From: Carnobacterium sp. UBA5792
Lineage (GTDB): Bacteria; Bacillota; Bacilli; Lactobacillales; Carnobacteriaceae
Length of the DNA stretch: 5,781 nucleotides
Reading direction: 5' to 3'
NCBI GenBank assembly: GCA_002418295.1
Contig: DIDU01000153.1
Coordinates: 3,303-9,083, forward strand
Of the stretch, positions 1-5,781 are shown piece after piece. Both the position numbers and the translations under genes were made by a program. The notes beneath the pieces were generated by a model. That model was not told where the DNA came from. It was given only the letters and a program-made list of their open reading frames with translations, and did not search any database. Position 1 is the stretch's first letter. Each line of letters starts with the position of its first letter.

Positions 1-336
1 CCATACAATTTGACTGAAATTGGGTTGTCCGCCATGAATATGATGCAGTCCTTCATTTTGAGTCAATTGATGCGTTCCCCATGCGCCATTTTTGATTCGT
101 CCCGCTACACGCCCGATTAACGCACCAAAGTAAGGCGAGTCCTGAACGTACTCTTCTAGTGTATCGAAACCCAATACCACATTTTCACAGTTTCCGTTAC
201 GATCGGGTACCTCAATACCGGTCACGACCGCTCCGTAATTTAAACACCGAAAAAGGGCCCCTTTAGTAGTTGTCAGTTGGTATTCTGTTATTTCTTGATC
301 GCCTATCCAACCAAATCGTCGTTTAGTGAATTCCAA
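1..336 (-). CDS. galM: Aldose 1-epimerase (galactose mutarotase family), 5' part only, cut by the left window edge
   Basis: This is the N-terminal 112 residues of a mutarotase-family protein; the complete family is usually about 330-350 residues, so roughly two thirds lie outside the window. The enzyme interconverts alpha and beta anomers of aldoses such as glucose, galactose or maltose in the cytoplasm. Family signatures seen are NYGA at residues 33-36, GRVAGRI at 75-81 (often GRxANRI in relatives), and HIHGG at 99-103, whose second His is the usual sugar-binding histidine. The start is inferred: the frame has an upstream TGA followed only by CTG and TTG codons, and TTG at 336-334 gives an N-terminus of normal family length (MEFTKRRFGW). 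This start overlaps the last 14 bases of pgmB, so translational coupling is likely; the ribosome binding site is weak. In related maltose loci this gene is called malM and may supply the right maltose or glucose anomer. The family call is firm; the exact substrate and start are inferred. Confidence 0.88.
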   Translation of the reverse strand, partial: MEFTKRRFGWIGDQEITEYQLTTTKGALFRCLNYGAVVTGIEVPDRNGNCENVVLGFDTLEEYVQDSPYFGALIGRVAGRIKNGAWGTHQLTQNEGLHHIHGGQPNFSQIVW

Positions 337-994
337 CAGACTCAGCCCAGACAGCGGTCAACAATTCTACAGTCAACTCATTCGTCGAGGGCACAACTTT
401 AGCAGCCGCTCCCAACGTTGTTTCATCTCCAACAGCTATTGCTGCCATACCGGCACTATTGATGGATTGAACTCCTGCCGCTGCATCTTCGATTCCGATG
501 CATTCTTGAACCGACACATTCAATTGCTCAGCCCCTGTTTCAAATATTTCCGGATGAGGTTTTCCAGCAGATAATTTAGCCGGATCTACGATCGTATCAA
601 ATAATTCTTCGAGTCCTAACTTTTCTAAAATAACGGGACCGTTTTGGCTCGCTGAAGCCAATCCCAACAAAACGCCTTTTTCTTTTAGTTCATCTAATAA
701 CGTTTTGATTCCAGGCAAGATATCTTTAGCAGACATTTGCTCGATCATTTTTTTATAGACCCCATTTTTCTTCGTTGCCAATGCCTCTTTTTCTGCAACT
801 GTAAACTGTTCTTCCAAGCCGCCTTTAGCTAAGATCAAAGCTAAAGACTCTGTACGGCTCATGCCTTTCAGTTGTTCATTAAAGGCTTCATCCAATTCAA
901 TTCCTAATTCTGCACCTAGCTTCTTCCATGCTTGATAATGGTAATCGGCTGTGTCTGTCAAGATACCGTCTAAATCAAATAATACAGCTTTCAT
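323..994 (-). CDS. pgmB: Beta-phosphoglucomutase
   Basis: This 223-residue HAD-superfamily enzyme converts beta-D-glucose 1-phosphate to glucose 6-phosphate through a beta-glucose 1,6-bisphosphate intermediate. It takes the product of the adjacent maltose phosphorylase into glycolysis. The N-terminal motif FDLDGILTDTA holds the nucleophile Asp7 and acid/base Asp9. His19 and Arg47 (in KGMSRTES) sit in the cap region and match the substrate-gating residues of the Lactococcus lactis enzyme. HAD motif II is SAS at 114-116 with Asn118, motif III is Lys145 in GKPHP, and the Mg-binding acidic pair is Glu169-Asp170 in GIEDAAAG. From Ser114 on, numbering coincides with the L. lactis enzyme as I recall it. 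Length is full for the family. The ATG at 994-992 is preceded by GGCGGAG, six or seven bases upstream, and lies 20 bp after the malP stop with no room for a terminator, so the two genes are co-transcribed. Its 3' end overlaps the galM-like gene. Confidence 0.97.
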   Translation of the reverse strand: MKAVLFDLDGILTDTADYHYQAWKKLGAELGIELDEAFNEQLKGMSRTESLALILAKGGLEEQFTVAEKEALATKKNGVYKKMIEQMSAKDILPGIKTLLDELKEKGVLLGLASASQNGPVILEKLGLEELFDTIVDPAKLSAGKPHPEIFETGAEQLNVSVQECIGIEDAAAGVQSINSAGMAAIAVGDETTLGAAAKVVPSTNELTVELLTAVWAESVGIH

Positions 995-1014
995 CTTTTC
1001 TCCGCCTTCCTATC

Positions 1015-3300
1015 CTACTGTACTGTTACTTTTGCAGCTTTTGTTGCGCAACTGTATTGGCTGGTTAACAAAATAATTTCTTCGTAGATTTTCATCTCTA
1101 ACGGATCACCGATCACTAATTCAATCGTTGTAGCGGTTTGGGTCACAGTGATTTTCAATAAGCGTCTTCGGTAATTGATGTGGAATTCATAATGAGTCCA
1201 GTTTGTCGGCAATAATGGAGCAAACGCTAATGTTTCATTCGCTGTGCGCATACCCGCAAAGCCCTCTACGATCGTTAACCAGCTGCCGGTCATTGATGTA
1301 ATGTGCAGCCCATCTTCCGTATCGTTATTGTAGTTGTCTAGATCCAATCGAGCTGTACGGCTGTACAATTCAACCGCTTTGTCCATTCGGTGTAAATCGG
1401 CTGCCAAAATCGCATGGATACTTGGTGAAAGACTCGATTCATGAACGGTCATCGGTTCATAGAAATCGAAATTTCGTTGTTTTTCTTCTTGAGAAAATTC
1501 TTCTTTAAAGAAATAAATCCCTTGCAAGACATCGGCTTGTTTGATAAAAGGTGAACGCAAGATTTTATCCCACGACCAATTTTGACTCAAAGGCAACTCG
1601 CTTGGAGCGAGCTCCGTGACCGGACGCAATTCTTTGTCCATAAAAGTATCGTGCTGGATAAAGACACCTTTTTCAGCATCATACGGATAATACATTTTTT
1701 CAATAATGGCTTTCCATTCTTTTACTTCAGCTTTCGTTACATTTAAGGCCTCTTTTTTGTTTGGTACTTTTTCTAAAGCAGCCAATGTGTAGTTCAGTGT
1801 CCAAACCGCAATCGTGTTTGTGTACCAATTGTTATTGACATTGTTTTCATATTCATTAGGACCAGTGACTCCATGCATCATATATTGATCTTTTCCTTGA
1901 TGATAATGGACACGGTCTGCCCAGAACCGGCTGATTCCAACCAAAACATCCAGCCCTTTATATATCAAATAACTTTCATCGCCGGTATAATTTGTATAAT
2001 TGTAAATAGCATAAGCCATCGCTCCGTTGCGGTGAATTTCCTCGAATGTAATTTCCCATTCGTTGTGGCATTCAACTCCAGTGAACGTTACCATTGGGTA
2101 AAGTGCTCCGTTTAACCCTTGTTGGCGCGCGTTGTGTTCAGCTTGCGGCAATTGATTGTGGCGATAAGTCAGTAAATTTTTAGTCACTTGTTGATCGGTC
2201 AACGCTAAGTACAATGGGACAGCATACGCTTCTGTATCCCAGTACGTTGCTCCACCATATTTTTCGCCTGTAAAGCCTTTCGGACCAATGTTTAAACGCT
2301 CATCTTCACCATAGTAGGTTGAGAATAATTGGAATAGATTGTAGCGAATCCCTTGTTGCGCAGCACTATCGCCTCCAATGATCACATCCGCTTTCGCCCA
2401 ACGCTCTTGCCATAAGTCAGCGTGTTGTTTTCTCAATTCTGCAAAAGAAACAGAATCCAAATCAGCACTCATCGCCTGGCTGCGCGTTCCTACTTCTTCT
2501 TTTGAACTATCTCGTGAAGTCGTCAAAATAATCAACTTTTCAATAGACACTTGTTCGCCTGCTGCTAGTTTTCCAACGAACTCTTCATTGACACACATAT
2601 CCGATACAGTATCGCAAATTTTTTCAACGCCAACGGTACGATTTAACATCGTTGCAGCCACTGTAAACTGTTCAATCCCAAAGTCATTTGGTTTTGTTTC
2701 AACAATCAACGTGTTTTTCATTGCCGTTACCGGTAGCCAGAACTTTTCTTCGTAATTTGAATCTTCATTTGTCACGTTGCCGTCTAGACCTGGCACAAAA
2801 CGTACGTCAACGGCTTCATTCAAACTTGTTACATTCATTCGAATCGCACACAATTCTTTTTGAGCCAGACTGACAAATCGTTCAACTTCAACTTGTACTT
2901 GCTTTCCGTTCTTCTCAACGATGTAACGGCGCGATAAAATTCCCGTCTGCATATCAAGCTCCATTTCAAATTCATGAATGGTATCACTATATAAGTCTAC
3001 TGCCTCTCCATCTATAAACAAATCCAATTGGATAAAATTCATGGAATTGATGACTTTGCCAAAATAATCGGGATAACCGTTCTTCCACCAGCCGACACGC
3101 GTTTTATCTGGATACCAAACGCCAGCTAAGTAACTGCCTTGATGATGGTCTCCTGAATAGCGCTCTTCAAAGTTTCCTCTCATCCCCATATAACCGTTTC
3201 CAATACTGGTCAAACTTTCTTGTAATCTCCTTTGTTCTTTATCCAATGTTTGTGTTTTGATTTTCCATTCGTCTAATTCAAATAATCGCTTTTTTTCCAT
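1015..3300 (-). CDS. malP: Maltose phosphorylase (glycoside hydrolase family 65)
   Basis: This 761-residue cytoplasmic GH65 enzyme (called mapA in lactobacilli, malP in enterococci) splits maltose with inorganic phosphate, with inversion, to beta-glucose 1-phosphate and glucose. The domain order is complete: an N-terminal beta-sandwich (about 10-270), a linker, an (alpha/alpha)6 catalytic barrel (about 310-690) and a short C-terminal beta domain. Recognisable motifs are TYWDTEAY (W354-D355), the [10 protein letters not shown] segment near 412-421, [13 protein letters not shown] with the general acid Glu483, KQADV at 587-591, the phosphate-binding loop [11 protein letters not shown] from His620, and [15 protein letters not shown] at 671-685. 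ATG at 3300 is preceded by AGGAGG (3307-3312) with a 6-base spacing, which fixes the start. Other GH65 members act on trehalose, kojibiose or nigerose, and specificity cannot be proved from motifs. Maltose is favoured by the adjacent pgmB, the divergent PTS permease and the downstream phosphatase. One oddity is YRRR at 710-713, where the family usually has YRGR. Confidence 0.95.
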   Translation of the reverse strand: MEKKRLFELDEWKIKTQTLDKEQRRLQESLTSIGNGYMGMRGNFEERYSGDHHQGSYLAGVWYPDKTRVGWWKNGYPDYFGKVINSMNFIQLDLFIDGEAVDLYSDTIHEFEMELDMQTGILSRRYIVEKNGKQVQVEVERFVSLAQKELCAIRMNVTSLNEAVDVRFVPGLDGNVTNEDSNYEEKFWLPVTAMKNTLIVETKPNDFGIEQFTVAATMLNRTVGVEKICDTVSDMCVNEEFVGKLAAGEQVSIEKLIILTTSRDSSKEEVGTRSQAMSADLDSVSFAELRKQHADLWQERWAKADVIIGGDSAAQQGIRYNLFQLFSTYYGEDERLNIGPKGFTGEKYGGATYWDTEAYAVPLYLALTDQQVTKNLLTYRHNQLPQAEHNARQQGLNGALYPMVTFTGVECHNEWEITFEEIHRNGAMAYAIYNYTNYTGDESYLIYKGLDVLVGISRFWADRVHYHQGKDQYMMHGVTGPNEYENNVNNNWYTNTIAVWTLNYTLAALEKVPNKKEALNVTKAEVKEWKAIIEKMYYPYDAEKGVFIQHDTFMDKELRPVTELAPSELPLSQNWSWDKILRSPFIKQADVLQGIYFFKEEFSQEEKQRNFDFYEPMTVHESSLSPSIHAILAADLHRMDKAVELYSRTARLDLDNYNNDTEDGLHITSMTGSWLTIVEGFAGMRTANETLAFAPLLPTNWTHYEFHINYRRRLLKITVTQTATTIELVIGDPLEMKIYEEIILLTSQYSCATKAAKVTVQ

Positions 3301-3371
3301 TTTCTTCCTCCTCGAACTGCTTTATTCGTATACCTTAAACTGTACAGCAGACTTTTTAATGTTCTATCGCA

Positions 3372-3400
3372 ATCATAAACGCAAACGATTGCGTTGTCAA
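3372..3400 (-). promoter_or_regulatory. Sigma-A-type promoter for malP-pgmB-galM
   Basis: On the minus strand, the -35 box TTGACA (3400-3395) is a perfect consensus match. It is followed by a spacer of exactly 17 bp and the -10 box TATGAT (3377-3372), which matches five of six positions. The predicted transcription start is near 3365, giving a leader of about 65 bases. The spacer is filled almost completely by a 16-bp operator-like palindrome, so a bound repressor would directly exclude RNA polymerase. The start point is predicted, not measured. Confidence 0.85.
3379..3394. promoter_or_regulatory. Operator O1 in the malP promoter spacer, probably for a MalR-type LacI-family repressor
   Basis: The sequence ACGCAAACGATTGCGT has 6-bp arms (ACGCAA and TTGCGT) in perfect inverted repeat around a 4-bp centre that contains the CG step common in LacI-family sites. 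Its core GCAAACGATTGC is close to the GCAAACGTTTGC-like MalR operators known from Gram-positive cocci. It lies between the -35 and -10 boxes of the malP promoter. An extra half site (GCAATC, 3369-3374) overlaps the -10 box. The same 12-bp core recurs in reverse orientation at the malT promoter. The identity of the regulator is inferred, as no regulator gene is in the window. Confidence 0.8.
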
Positions 3401-3485
3401 TTTCGATTCGGTTCAAATTTTATCCCTATTAGCCTTTGAATACTATAGAGAGTAGTTTTAAACACTGCAATTTAATAAGCAAAAC

Positions 3486-3499
3486 TGTTACCGGTAACA
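3486..3499. promoter_or_regulatory. Perfect 14-bp palindrome resembling a catabolite-responsive element (cre)
   Basis: TGTTACCGGTAACA is its own reverse complement over all 14 bases. It fits the relaxed cre pattern TGWNANCGNTNWCA bound by CcpA with HPr-Ser-P, and has one mismatch to the stricter TGWAANCGNTNWCA. It lies about 77 bp upstream of the predicted malT start and about 128 bp upstream of the predicted malP start. This is not a simple roadblock position for either promoter. CcpA is the likeliest ligand, but another LacI-family protein is possible. Confidence 0.65.
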
Positions 3500-3524
3500 A
3501 CTTATTTATTTCGTTCTCTTACTC

Positions 3525-3538
3525 GGAAATCGCTTGCA
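3525..3538 (+). promoter_or_regulatory. Weak cre-like site overlapping the malT -35 box
   Basis: GGAAATCGCTTGCA matches the relaxed cre pattern TGWNANCGNTNWCA with two mismatches (first base and position 12), and its last bases form part of the malT -35 box TTGCAA. The position would suit direct catabolite repression of malT, but a match of this quality can occur by chance in AT-rich DNA. Confidence 0.25.
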
Positions 3539-3562
3539 ACTTCATTTTAAAGCACTTATACT
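3534..3562 (+). promoter_or_regulatory. Sigma-A-type promoter for malT-mapP
   Basis: The -35 box TTGCAA (3534-3539) matches four of six consensus positions. The spacer is 17 bp and the -10 box TATACT (3557-3562) matches five of six. The predicted transcription start is near 3569, inside operator O2, and leaves a leader of about 40 bases before the malT ATG. The rather weak -35 box would suit a promoter tuned by regulators. Confidence 0.75.
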
Positions 3563-3566
3563 TAAA

Positions 3567-3578
3567 GCAATCGTTTGC
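3567..3578. promoter_or_regulatory. Operator O2 over the malT transcription start
   Basis: GCAATCGTTTGC is the exact reverse complement of the core of operator O1 (3381-3392). Exact recurrence of a 12-bp imperfect palindrome at both promoters of a divergent pair strongly suggests one shared repressor. It starts five bases after the -10 box, so a bound repressor would cover the start point. Its flanks (A and T rather than AC and GT) lack the 2-bp arm extension of O1, so affinity may be lower. Confidence 0.78.
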
Positions 3579-3610
3579 ATTAATTAACTTATTTAAGGAG
3601 ATGAACAAAA

Positions 3611-5275
3611 ATGAAAAAAATGTTTTCATTTGATTTTTGGCAAAAACTCGGAAAGGCTTTAATGGTCGTGATTGCTGTTATGCCTGCTGCAGGCTTAATG
3701 ATCAGTATCGGTAAAATGATCGTCAAGTTTGGAGGCGATATTCAATTATTATCCGTCATAGGAAATGTGATGGAAAGTTTAGGTTGGGGTGTCATTGGTA
3801 ATTTACATATTCTTTTTGCCGCTGCTATTGGGGGCTCTTGGGCTAAAGAACGGGCTGGCGGAGCATTTGCAGCCTTGTTAGCTTTTATTTTGATCAATAT
3901 CACTACTGGTTCTATTTTTGGTATCTCGTCAGAAATGCTGGTTACTGAAGGTGCCACGACCAAAACCTTATTTGGTTCAGAAATTTTAGTTGATGGCTAC
4001 TTTACGTCTGTTCTTGGTGCTCCTGCTTTAAACATGGGCGTTTTTGTTGGTATTATTTCAGGTTTTGTTGGAGCAATTGTTTTTAATAAATACTACAACT
4101 ACCGGAAATTGCCGGAAGCTCTTTCCTTTTTTAACGGAAAACGCTTTGTTCCTTTCGTAGTCATCTTATGGTCGGTGATCGTTTCTATCGGCTTAGCGCT
4201 TGTTTGGCCAGTGGTTCAAACAGGGATCAACAATTTTGGTCAATGGATCGCAACTTCTGCTGATACCGCTCCTGTTTTAGCACCATTCGTTTATGGAACA
4301 TTAGAACGTCTCTTACTGCCTTTTGGATTACATCATATGTTGACCATTCCAGTGAACTATACAGCTCTCGGCGGAACCTATACGATTTTAACGGGTGCTA
4401 ATGCCGGCTCTCAAGTATTTGGACAAGATCCATTATGGTTGGCTTGGGTAAGCGATTTAGTCAATTTAAAAAATAGCGGTGATATGACTGCCTATAATGA
4501 TTTATTAACGTCTATTATCCCTGCTCGTTTCAAAGTTGGACAAATGATTGGCGCCAGTGGAACTTTAATGGGTGTAGCTTTAGCTATGTATCGCCGTACA
4601 GATGTCGATAAACGCAAAAAATACAAATCCATCTTTTTTTCAGCAGCTATTGCGGTTTTCTTAACAGGAGTGACTGAACCGCTTGAATTCATGTTCATGT
4701 TTGCAGCACCTCTCTTATACGTTGTTTATGCAGTGCTTCAAGGAATGTCTTTTGCTTTAGCTGACCTTATTCCTTTACGCGTTCATTCGTTTGGAAATTT
4801 AGAATTCCTAACTCGTGTACCGATGTCGGTCAACGCTGGCTTAACATGGGATGTCATCAATTTTGTCCTTAGCAGTATCGTTTTCTTTGGACTTGCATAT
4901 TTTGTTTCTTACTACTTGATCGGCCGTTTCAAAATTGCTACACCTGGTCGTTTAGGCAACTATATTGATGAATCTTCGACTGAAGAAGCTATTGATTCAG
5001 CTGCCGTTTCAACAGGAAAAGCTGTTCCAGCAGCAAGTGCACAAGTCCAAGACATCATCACTCTTTTAGGAGGTCCAACAAATATTTCTGATGTCGATGC
5101 TTGTATGACTCGTTTACGGGTCACAGTAAAAGACCCAGCAATCGTTGGTGATGAATCTGCTTGGAAAAAACTAGGCGCTTTAGGACTGATCAAAAAAAAT
5201 AACGGTATCCAAGCGGTGTATGGTCCGAAAGCGGACGTCTTGAAATCAGATATCCTGGATGCTTTAGGAGAATAG
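3611..5275 (+). CDS. malT: PTS EIICB permease of the glucose/maltose family (probable maltose permease), no EIIA domain
   Basis: This 554-residue membrane protein imports and phosphorylates a sugar, most likely maltose to maltose 6'-phosphate, using phosphate relayed from PEP through EI, HPr and EIIA. Residues 1 to about 445 form the EIIC domain with about ten hydrophobic segments. It includes GLHHMLTIP (239-247) and GVTEPLEF (353-360), the Glc-superfamily EIIC motif whose Glu356 helps bind sugar. A linker rich in Ser, Ala and Glu (about 452-476) leads to an EIIB domain with the phosphorylated cysteine Cys498 in CMTRLRVTV. The protein ends after EIIB, so an EIIA must come from another gene, as for the MalX and GlvC EIICB types. 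The ATG follows AAGGAG by 10 bases. An ATG at 3601 is out of frame and soon reaches a stop. The substrate is inferred from the divergent maltose phosphorylase; glucose or trehalose cannot be excluded by sequence alone. Confidence 0.93.
   Translation: MKKMFSFDFWQKLGKALMVVIAVMPAAGLMISIGKMIVKFGGDIQLLSVIGNVMESLGWGVIGNLHILFAAAIGGSWAKERAGGAFAALLAFILINITTGSIFGISSEMLVTEGATTKTLFGSEILVDGYFTSVLGAPALNMGVFVGIISGFVGAIVFNKYYNYRKLPEALSFFNGKRFVPFVVILWSVIVSIGLALVWPVVQTGINNFGQWIATSADTAPVLAPFVYGTLERLLLPFGLHHMLTIPVNYTALGGTYTILTGANAGSQVFGQDPLWLAWVSDLVNLKNSGDMTAYNDLLTSIIPARFKVGQMIGASGTLMGVALAMYRRTDVDKRKKYKSIFFSAAIAVFLTGVTEPLEFMFMFAAPLLYVVYAVLQGMSFALADLIPLRVHSFGNLEFLTRVPMSVNAGLTWDVINFVLSSIVFFGLAYFVSYYLIGRFKIATPGRLGNYIDESSTEEAIDSAAVSTGKAVPAASAQVQDIITLLGGPTNISDVDACMTRLRVTVKDPAIVGDESAWKKLGALGLIKKNNGIQAVYGPKADVLKSDILDALGE
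5266..5270 (+). promoter_or_regulatory. Ribosome binding site that supports the TTG start of mapP
   Basis: AGGAG lies inside the last codons of malT and sits 9 bases before TTG at 5280-5282. No ATG or GTG in that frame lies nearby, and the TTG immediately precedes the conserved N-terminal strand of the phosphatase fold. The site therefore decides the start, and suggests coupled translation with malT. Confidence 0.75.
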
Positions 5276-5279
5276 ATAG

Positions 5280-5781
5280 TTGAAATTATTGACTTTAAAC
5301 ACTCACAGCTGGTTAGAAGAACAACCGGACACTAAGTTAGATGCGCTTGTCGAAACCATACTAGCCAATCAATTTGATGTGATTGCTTTCCAAGAAGTAA
5401 ACCAATCCATTGATGAGTCTGTTATAGATGTATCCAATCACTTTGCTTATCAAGCTGCTGAGTCTACTATTCAAATCAAACGAAACAATTTTGCTTTCTT
5501 CGTGCAGCAAAAATTGGAACAAGCCGGATTACGGTATGCCTGGACTTGGCAGCCGACTCATATTGGTTACGATATTTATGATGAAGGTTTAGCATTTTTG
5601 AGCCTTCATCCGATCCAAGAGATCAAAACCTTTTACGCTTCCAAAAGTAAAGCATATGAGAATTATAAAACGCGTCTTGTGTTGGGCGTTCAAATTGAAG
5701 ATAGTTGGTATTTTAACCTTCACTTAGGTTGGTGGGAAGATGAAAATGATTCATTTAAAGATCAATGGTTAAAATGTTCTG
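5280..5781 (+). CDS. mapP: Endonuclease/exonuclease/phosphatase-family protein, probable maltose 6'-phosphate phosphatase, 3' end outside the window
   Basis: The frame is open from a TTG at 5280 to the window edge, 167 complete codons; the family suggests about 270 residues in full. Motifs of the Mg-dependent EEP phosphatase fold appear in order: LTLNTHSW (Asn7), IAFQEV with metal-binding Glu39, YDEGLAFLS (Glu102), TRLVLGV at 131-137 and FNLHLGWWED with His148. The remaining catalytic Asp/His motifs should lie beyond the edge. There is no signal peptide or membrane segment, so the protein is cytoplasmic. Only 4 bases separate the malT stop from this start, so the two form an operon. In Enterococcus faecalis a protein of this fold, beside malT, removes the phosphate from maltose 6'-phosphate so that maltose phosphorylase can use it. 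That role fits here exactly but is inferred from fold and context; a nuclease or other sugar phosphatase cannot be excluded from the N-terminal half alone. Confidence 0.85.
   Translation, partial: MKLLTLNTHSWLEEQPDTKLDALVETILANQFDVIAFQEVNQSIDESVIDVSNHFAYQAAESTIQIKRNNFAFFVQQKLEQAGLRYAWTWQPTHIGYDIYDEGLAFLSLHPIQEIKTFYASKSKAYENYKTRLVLGVQIEDSWYFNLHLGWWEDENDSFKDQWLKCS

Larger units (their letters stand above)
3301..3610. promoter_or_regulatory. Divergent malP-malT control region
   Basis: This 310-bp AT-rich stretch separates the two divergent operons and holds no convincing gene. Short open frames that cross it lack a ribosome binding site and overlap the promoters. From left to right it contains the malP Shine-Dalgarno site, a 5' leader of about 65 bases, the malP promoter with an embedded operator, a stretch of about 85 bp without a recognised site (3401-3485), a perfect 14-bp cre-like palindrome, the malT promoter, a second operator over the malT start point, and the malT Shine-Dalgarno site (AAGGAG, 3595-3600). 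No riboswitch-like or attenuator-like structure was seen in either short leader. Confidence 0.9.

Noticed and set aside
995..1014. Possible terminator between malP and pgmB
   Set aside because: The 20-bp gap holds the pgmB ribosome binding site and shows no stem-loop followed by a T run.
2378..2755. A 125-codon plus-strand open frame antisense to malP
   Set aside because: It lies wholly inside the well-supported GH65 gene and its translation has no recognisable domain.
3257..3439. A 60-codon plus-strand open frame antisense to the start of malP
   Set aside because: It runs through the malP promoter and operator, has no ribosome binding site, and looks like a chance frame.
3497..3595. Repeated AACTTATTTA on either side of the malT promoter
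   Set aside because: A 10-base AT-rich repeat with no symmetry or plausible binding role is expected by chance here.
3436..3633. A 65-codon plus-strand open frame across the control region into malT
   Set aside because: It has no ribosome binding site, crosses the malT promoter, operator and start codon, and resembles no protein family.
1..5781. Mobile element, CRISPR array, RNA gene or sign of recent transfer
   Set aside because: No transposase, terminal repeats, array-like repeats or tRNA/rRNA pattern was seen, and the genes form one coherent pathway with similar base composition.

Overview
The window is part of a maltose/maltodextrin utilisation locus from a low-GC Gram-positive bacterium of the order Lactobacillales. 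Gene content and layout most resemble the Enterococcus/Carnobacterium type of locus; the species cannot be fixed from this sequence. Supporting signs are strong AGGAGG-type ribosome binding sites, sigma-A-type promoters with 17-bp spacers, TTG start codons, a Glc-family PTS permease, and maltose phosphorylase paired with beta-phosphoglucomutase.

Layout. Two divergent transcription units are separated by a 310-bp control region (3301-3610). Leftwards (minus strand) run malP/mapA (GH65 maltose phosphorylase), then pgmB (beta-phosphoglucomutase) 20 bp downstream, then the first 112 codons of a galM-like aldose 1-epimerase that overlaps the end of pgmB and runs off the left edge. Rightwards (plus strand) run a malT-like PTS EIICB permease and, directly behind it, the first 167 codons of an endonuclease/exonuclease/phosphatase-fold protein. 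By fold and position the latter is most likely the maltose 6'-phosphate phosphatase MapP; it runs off the right edge. Both edge genes appear to start with TTG.

How the genes fit together. The PTS permease would import maltose as maltose 6'-phosphate. MapP would remove the phosphate inside the cell, giving free maltose. The phosphorylase would split maltose with inorganic phosphate into glucose and beta-glucose 1-phosphate. PgmB converts the latter to glucose 6-phosphate, and the mutarotase equilibrates sugar anomers. This joins a PTS route to a phosphorylase route, a scheme already described for Enterococcus faecalis, so the system is known rather than new.

Control region. Each direction has a good promoter. 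The malP promoter is TTGACA-17-TATGAT, and its spacer is filled by a 16-bp operator-like palindrome. The malT promoter is TTGCAA-17-TATACT, and the same 12-bp operator core, in reverse orientation, covers its predicted transcription start. Between them lies a perfect 14-bp palindrome of cre/LacI-family type. A MalR-like LacI-family repressor and CcpA are the likely regulators; neither gene is in the window. No transposon, CRISPR array, RNA gene or convincing terminator was seen.
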